64,000 nt of DNA from Isoetes taiwanensis (Eukaryota; Streptophyta; Lycopodiopsida; Isoetales; Isoetaceae). A program made the translations under genes and the position numbers. This document shows, one piece after another, positions 59,278 through 64,000 of this stretch. Below the pieces are notes generated by a model. That model was not told the DNA's origin. It worked only from the letters and a program-made list of their open reading frames with translations, and did no database searches. The number at the start of each line of letters is the position of its first letter. The stretch's first letter is position 1. The stretch covers positions 17,975,018-18,039,017 of the forward strand of contig JAJEKV010000020.1 in assembly GCA_021234155.1 (NCBI GenBank), given 5' to 3'.

Positions 59278-60633
59278 ACTAGCAAAAAGGCACGCCAGAG
59301 GCCATAGAAAGTAAAGGCATGTGGAAATTAGGACAAAGGAATATAAATTAAATTGAATTGAATACCAAAAATACAGAAATGATTTTTAAAACATTTCAAA
59401 GCCTAATTAGGTCAAAGTGATATAAATTGAATACTTTAGATAATGCCTCTGCGTTTAAGATACCAGTGTTTCCTAGTTTAAAAAGACAAGATATGAGGTT
59501 GTTGTAGCTCTCTTTGGTGGTGTTGTCAATGTTTTCGAAGAATTCTAAGGCAAGCTTGTCATCAAAAGCATATGTCGCCTTTTCGATGGTCATTGGGTTG
59601 CTAATTTTGTGATTGTGATGGATAATTTCATTATTGTTGTCATCGTCTGTTGTCCCGAATGTTTGTTTAGAGATAGGCATTCATCTATGGTCAAGTTGTA
59701 TTGGACATTTCTATTTTCTATGCTCAACATAAAATCTGTTGAAGATAAAAACATGATGCCATAATGGATGATAAATCTGCTCAACATAAAAACATTCAAA
59801 GATAAGCTCAATAATGTATGCCTCATTCCAGCAAGGCTATCTTTTTGCAAAAATATCATTATTGCAGCAAGGCAGCTTAATTGAATATGATACATAGAAA
59901 GGAAGGGGTTGTCGTTCAAAGATGACATTAACTATGTTTGCCCCAATCCAGCAAGGCTGTCTCTTTGCAGAATCAAATATCATACAAACATAAAAAAGAT
60001 ACACAATTATTGGCGTTACATGAATTAATATTACAGAAATGCTGCGAAGTTCAAATGGAAGCTCTGGATGTTCAAATGAAGCAGAAGGTTTCTAATATGG
60101 GTATGCATGCCTTGATGTTTGGTGCTAGTTCTTTGGAGACTTCATCTTGTTGCCGCGACTGCCTGTGTTTTTGCACTAACTGCTTCCATATGGTCATACA
60201 AAGCAATCTGTGCATCTATCTTGCAGATCACCGTTATTGAATATGATACATAAGAGGGGTTGAGGGACTGTCATTCAAATATGGTGCAGGAGGAGCCAAT
60301 TATTGCTCTGGCTATATCGAAAAAAATAGTGAATCCATTCTACCATATGCATTCAATCTAGAACTAAAACCAAATGTTATATTTCAATAGACACTTAATC
60401 CGGGACCAGAAAGGAAAGACCATAGTATGCCCAAAGTGCCAAGGATTGTAAAAGAACAAAGGGCATATAAAACCATGAAGAACACCTCTGCACAATAAAA
60501 CACAGATTTTAGCCCATGCAATAACACCTTTCATAAAAGAAAATACATAAGGAGAAGGAAAATCATGTAGAGAAGAAGTCCATGCAATCATTTCCCAAGA
60601 CAAAAGCATGGTTATATGGTTACTAGAAAAAGT
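59278..60633. other. No gene recognised
   Basis: AT-rich sequence outside the retrotransposons. A minus-strand frame at 59396-59680 (94 codons, Asp/Asn-rich) and a possible small terminal exon at about 60145-60222 (acceptor CTGCAAG, then IDAQIALYDHMEAVSAKTQ and a stop) are visible but unidentified. CCAGCAAGGCT(A/G)TCT..TTTGCA occurs at 59827 and 59946, part of a local duplication. Confidence 0.3.
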
Positions 60634-60650
60634 GCCCAGCGTTGCTGGGC
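60634..60650. repeat. Perfect hairpin GCCCAGC / GCTGGGC
   Basis: A 7-bp GC-rich stem with loop GTT, followed by TTTTG, in AT-rich surroundings. It resembles a terminator or the 3' hairpin of some retroposons. No associated gene is seen. Confidence 0.5.
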
Positions 60651-60888
60651 TTTTGTCGAGATTAAACTAAAAAATTAATATAAAGAGAAGGTTGAGGACA
60701 TGGGTTTGTCCTCCTTTGCTTTTGATGGTCAGGGTTATGAGTATAGTAGATATATTTAAGAATAGGATGATCTTGATTGTTGTGAACGGGATGACAAACA
60801 ACAAAAAAGTTTGAAAATAGCAAGTTGAAAGTATGCCAACAAACACATCAGTTCATGTTTGACCAAAAAAAGCTCTTGCATACAATTG

Positions 60889-61098
60889 TGCATCTCCATT
60901 CCTGAGCAAAACTTGAGCTAAATTTGATCACCCAAGCAATCCTATTCAAACACTCTAAAGGTGATTACTTATATTGATGATGTAATCTTGCATCTCTATT
61001 CCTAAGCAGAACTTGAGCTCAATTCGATCATCCGAGCGAGCAATCCTAGTGTTTATTCAAACATTCTAAAGTTCATTATTTGTGTTGATGACCTGATC
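60889..61098. repeat. Tandem duplication of about 100 bases
   Basis: GTGCATCTCCATTCCTGAGC...GATGATG (60889-60987) is repeated with about 15-20% visible difference at 60988-61098. No coding is evident. Confidence 0.7.
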
Positions 61099-61121
61099 GA
61101 CAAGTGATGTGCATGCAATTG

Positions 61122-61321
61122 GACAAATGATTTTGATCTACAATGAGCTCTTGCTTTTCACAAAAGATGTCCCCCTTAGTCTTGTGCCTTGTCATTTTTG
61201 AAAATGCAATATCATGCTTTGTGATGTCATGCCTTGTGTTGGGCGGATGGTTCCTTCAGGAACCTTGGGTGAACAAATGAGTTTGATCTACAATGAACTC
61301 TTTTTCTTGTCACAAAAAATG
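61122..61321. repeat. Dispersed repeat pair
   Basis: CAAATGA(T/G)TTTGATCTACA followed by ATGA(G/A)CTCTT...CACAAAA(G/A)ATG occurs at about 61123-61170 and 61274-61321. It may extend the duplication just upstream. Confidence 0.55.
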
Positions 61322-62433
61322 CGTTGCTTTTGTGAACATGCAATTTTACGAAATTTACATTTCTGTGGACAATGTGAAAATGCTTTTTTTAGAGGTTTTT
61401 GCATTGTTAAGCTTTGTGGATCTATTGATTAAGTGTTTATCTTATGCAATCACTATCAGAGAATTTTAATATGTTGAAATAAACCTAGTCGAAGAAAACT
61501 TTTATTTGATATAAAGTGATTGATAAACAATGTGTTCAGTATATTTGCCAATATAGTAGTCATCAGCCACAACATCAAGTTAGATGGGTTGGCACACAAT
61601 GAATTGGTTAAGCTGCTGGACTCCTGCTAAAAATATAAAAAGCCTTCTGCAACAGGGGTACCTTAGTACATGATCTTGAGAAGTGTCTATTGCAACTGGT
61701 GGCATCCTTATGTCTAAGTGCTTCCTTAGTTCATTTTTGTTCCTCATTAATTGACCATTGGACAAAAATAAAATACATGTCATTGAAACCATTGAAACAT
61801 AACAAATACATAAAATCCACAAAATCCAGCGTGTATTGTCGATGCATGCTGCCTACAGCAAACACTGGAATTCACAAGTATAGGGACGAGCATCACCGAA
61901 ACTTCATGCCTCAAAATCATAAAGCACATTGCCAAAATATATTGTGTGATTCTTCTCAAAGCACACTACCAACAATGAATCATGAAACAAAACAGAACAG
62001 AACAAATTTCGATGCCAGACCAGAGCCTAAATAGAAAAGAACAAAGTCTGCATCCCAGACCAGAGCTTCAAGCCCGGTTCGACGGTGCAAAAAACCCTGT
62101 TCAGGAAAGCTTGTTCAAGAAAACCATGTTCAAAAAACCCTGTTCAAGAAAGCCATCGTTGTGCAAAGAAAGCCATCGCTGTTCATGCTTGTGCAAGAGA
62201 CCCCTGTGCGGTGGTTGTGGCGGATGCATGAATTGCAGGCCCTGAGGGTCGCGACCAAAAAAAGAACAATCCTACTTTCTAAAATTAACCATTAACAAAA
62301 AAAATAAATAAACCAAATCCAAACCACTAAAAAAAGCCTACACCTTTAAAAAAAGACCCCACATGATCTTTTGCGGACCTTAGATAGGGGCTCTCTGTAT
62401 AGCATCTAAGTTTCTAATTTATGATCCAAGTTC
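61322..62433. other. No gene recognised; short repeats
   Basis: Around 62093-62180 the phrase CCCTGTTCAAGAAAGC repeats imperfectly four to six times, giving an apparent Lys/Cys-rich frame that is probably spurious. Nothing else is recognisable. Confidence 0.35.
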
Positions 62434-62565
62434 GATTTTGCACGCCAGTTTGATCTAAATCCTTTGTAGGGGCTCCAGATTTTGTGCAACAGTTTGGTCT
62501 AAATCCTTTGTAGGGGCTCCAAATTTTGCGCGCCAATTTGGCCTAAATCCTTTGTAGGCGCTCCA
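62434..62565. repeat. 44-base tandem repeat, three copies
   Basis: Units at 62434-62477, 62478-62521 and 62522-62565 share TCTAAATCCTTTGTAGGGGC followed by TCCA. The period is not a multiple of three, so coding is unlikely. Confidence 0.85.
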
Positions 62566-62751
62566 GATCTGGAGAATTGATGCAACTTGATGCTCATAAG
62601 TCTGTAGTATTGCTTTAGAAATTTTCAAATTTGTTTTTGGCATAGTAGCTGTTGTGCAAAAAGCAAAGACCACAACAGTGCAAGAAAGCAAAGACTTTGA
62701 GACAAAAACGCTGCGAAATAGTTTCGAGTTTTCCAATCAATCAACAAGGAC

Positions 62752-62899
62752 TACGTTATCTACGCCGGTGGGCTCGTTATGCCCCGTAGGGCCTCGAGGC
62801 GGCGCACGAGCGGCGAAGCCGCGAGTGCCGCCGAGGCCAAAGGCGTCGCCGAGAGGCCCTACGAGGGCATAACGAGGCCCCGGCGTAAATAACGGGACG
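62752..62899. repeat. GC-rich foldback (long hairpin)
   Basis: The left arm (ACGTTATCTACGCCGG, then CTCGTTATGCCC and GTAGGGCCTCG) pairs with the right arm ending ACGGGACGT at 62899 with few mismatches. The centre forms a second GC-rich stem (GAGCGGC / GCCGCGAG region). It stands out sharply from its AT-rich flanks. It is probably a non-autonomous foldback transposon or a foreign insert. The frame that overlaps it (62654-62872) is not convincing. Confidence 0.7.
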
Positions 62900-62929
62900 T
62901 AATAAACTTCTGGCTGAAATTACGTTCGG

Positions 62930-63013
62930 GATGCAGCTTGGAGCTCAATGAAACAGATCTGGTGAGTTTTGGGTGCAGATTGGAGCTCAATGAAACAGAT
63001 CTGGTGAGTTTTG
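62930..63013. repeat. 42-base tandem repeat, two copies
   Basis: TTGGAGCTCAATGAAACAGA followed by TCTGGTGAGTTTTGG occurs twice with period 42. The following 63080-63195 contains looser repeats of GCATCTATTCATCTGTTTCT. Confidence 0.8.
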
Positions 63014-63300
63014 GATGCATCTTGTGCGAGATATTTTAGCTATAAATCCTTGCCGGATCTTAGGGGAGCCATAGCCGAAGCCATATTCATCTATTTCGAT
63101 GCTCTATTCAGGTTTCTGAAGCCCTATTCACATGTTCTACTGCATCTAATCACATATTCTGCATCTATTCATCTGTTTCTAATGCATCTATTCATTGAAT
63201 CAGTTGTTTCTGATGCCGTTATGGAGATCTAGAGCAGAGCAGAGCATAGTATTCCATGATCACTGGACCCGGGTAAAACACGCAAAAAACTGCGACTTAC

Positions 63301-63478
63301 CATTCGGAGAAGCGATGGAGGATTGGAGTAGAGGATCTTGGATGTAGCAAAGATTTTCTGCAGGATCTTGGATGTAGCGGCCAAGTAGGTAGGGGAAGAA
63401 GACGAAAATGGACAAGCAGAGTATAGCGGCGCCGCTCTTGCAAGTGGCGGAAGATTTGCGTGAAATAATTTTAATCAA
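63301..63478 (-). CDS. Possible first exon of a membrane-anchored protein
   Basis: A minus-strand ATG at 63478 opens a frame whose residues 1-15 are basic, followed by a hydrophobic segment (AAILCLSIFVFFPYLLG), as in a signal anchor. The frame reaches a consensus donor, AATG|GTAAGT, at 63301, leaving 59 codons plus one base. YIQDP occurs twice 13 residues apart from an in-frame duplication of GGATCTTGGATGTAGC on the plus strand. The downstream exons were not found, so the product is unknown. Confidence 0.35.
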
Positions 63479-64000
63479 AATATACAGTAATTTCAGCCAG
63501 ATGTTTATTACTTTTCCAATATCGCCATCGCCATGCTGATTGTGTAGACTACTTCGCCATGCTCATCATGACGATACTATACGTGAATAATTCCTATCCG
63601 AAATACCCAATGATGAAAAATAATTACAATTACATTACATTTCAATACCAAGCCCTAGCCAAATGCACTGCGCCATTCCGTTTCCCTGGAAACGCTAATG
63701 TTCTCTATTGCAATTTTGCAATTCCGGTAGCTATTTCTTTCTATTTTCTATGGGCATCTAACGATGGATGACTGAAGGATATCTTAGATTTAGACACAAG
63801 CTCCAAAATGGATATCACAAATGCTGTCTTATAAAAAAAAAAAAACCTTGGAAGGTTTGCATAAGCTTTTGGTACTAATAATATACATAAAAGATTCCCA
63901 AAATGTTTCAATCCAATATTTCTCTATCCTTTGCATACATGCCTGGATGGAGTACGACGTGCTGGAACATAAGCAGCATTATCATTAACAAGCATTGTTT
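63479..64000. other. No gene recognised
   Basis: AT-rich. A 70-codon forward frame (63559-63771) shows no known domain. A run of 13 A's at 63833-63845 could be a retroposon tail but has no recognisable body. Confidence 0.3.

Noticed and set aside
59396-59680. 94-codon minus-strand frame as a gene.
   Set aside because: No recognisable domain, low-complexity Asp/Asn run, and no supporting splice or promoter signals.
61982-62245. Lys/Cys-rich frame ending CGGCGGCMNCRP as a small cysteine-rich protein.
   Set aside because: It arises from an imperfect CCCTGTTCAAGAAAGC repeat and lacks a signal peptide or conserved spacing.
62654-62872. Frame across the GC-rich island.
   Set aside because: The sequence is a foldback; its proline/arginine content follows from the GC-rich palindrome.

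Overview
The window is from a land-plant nuclear genome, AT-rich and packed with retrotransposons. The plant call rests on Ty3/gypsy polyproteins of Tat/Athila-like type (integrase without chromodomain, plant-type RNase H), primer sites complementary to the 3' end of plant tRNA-Gln, and one exon of a PDR-type ABCG transporter. Long LTRs, deep nesting and sparse exon-like fragments fit a large-genome plant such as a gymnosperm or fern, but the sequence does not settle the lineage.

Layout. 1-8173: forward element A1 (5' LTR cut by the window edge), inserted into an antisense relative (8174-9323). 9324-17622: remains of two different antisense elements, E1 and E2, fused by an internal deletion; a solo LTR of family B (10505-12899, duplicated target GGTAT) sits in the E1 LTR. 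17623-22541: the main non-LTR stretch, with an ABCG exon, exon-like segments and an inverted-repeat element. 22542-59277: one antisense host element (A') split by nested insertions. Element C (24117-45876, target GAATG) lies in its LTR, element D (25100-35456, target AGGAT) lies in the LTR of C, a 323-bp MITE (38442-38764, target AAT) lies in the C integrase, and forward element A2 (48467-58296, target GTAAA) lies in the A' coding region. 59278-64000: low-copy sequence with tandem repeats, a GC-rich foldback and a possible first exon.

How the parts work together. All elements share one plan: LTR, tRNA-Gln-type primer site, then one long frame coding Gag with three CCHC zinc knuckles, retropepsin (DGGS), a catalytic plant/archaeal-type RNase H, reverse transcriptase (YLDD), a degenerate second RNase H, and integrase (HHCC, D,D35E). 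The RNase H with all four acidic residues lies upstream of the RT rather than next to the integrase. No copy reads through cleanly; A1 is closest, with one frameshift.

Most notable signals: (1) each LTR ends with a hairpin, an 11-base copy of the primer-binding motif and often a second hairpin; paired changes preserve the stems between families, and in E2 the base that changes in the primer site also changes in the LTR copy. (2) Each LTR begins with a hairpin whose stem is also kept by paired changes. (3) The upstream RNase H. (4) Differences between duplicate copies cluster at CAG/CTG, which may reflect read error at methylated CHG sites. (5) The A1 and A2 loci are duplicates of one nested insertion. 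Everything was read by eye; no alignment or database search was run.
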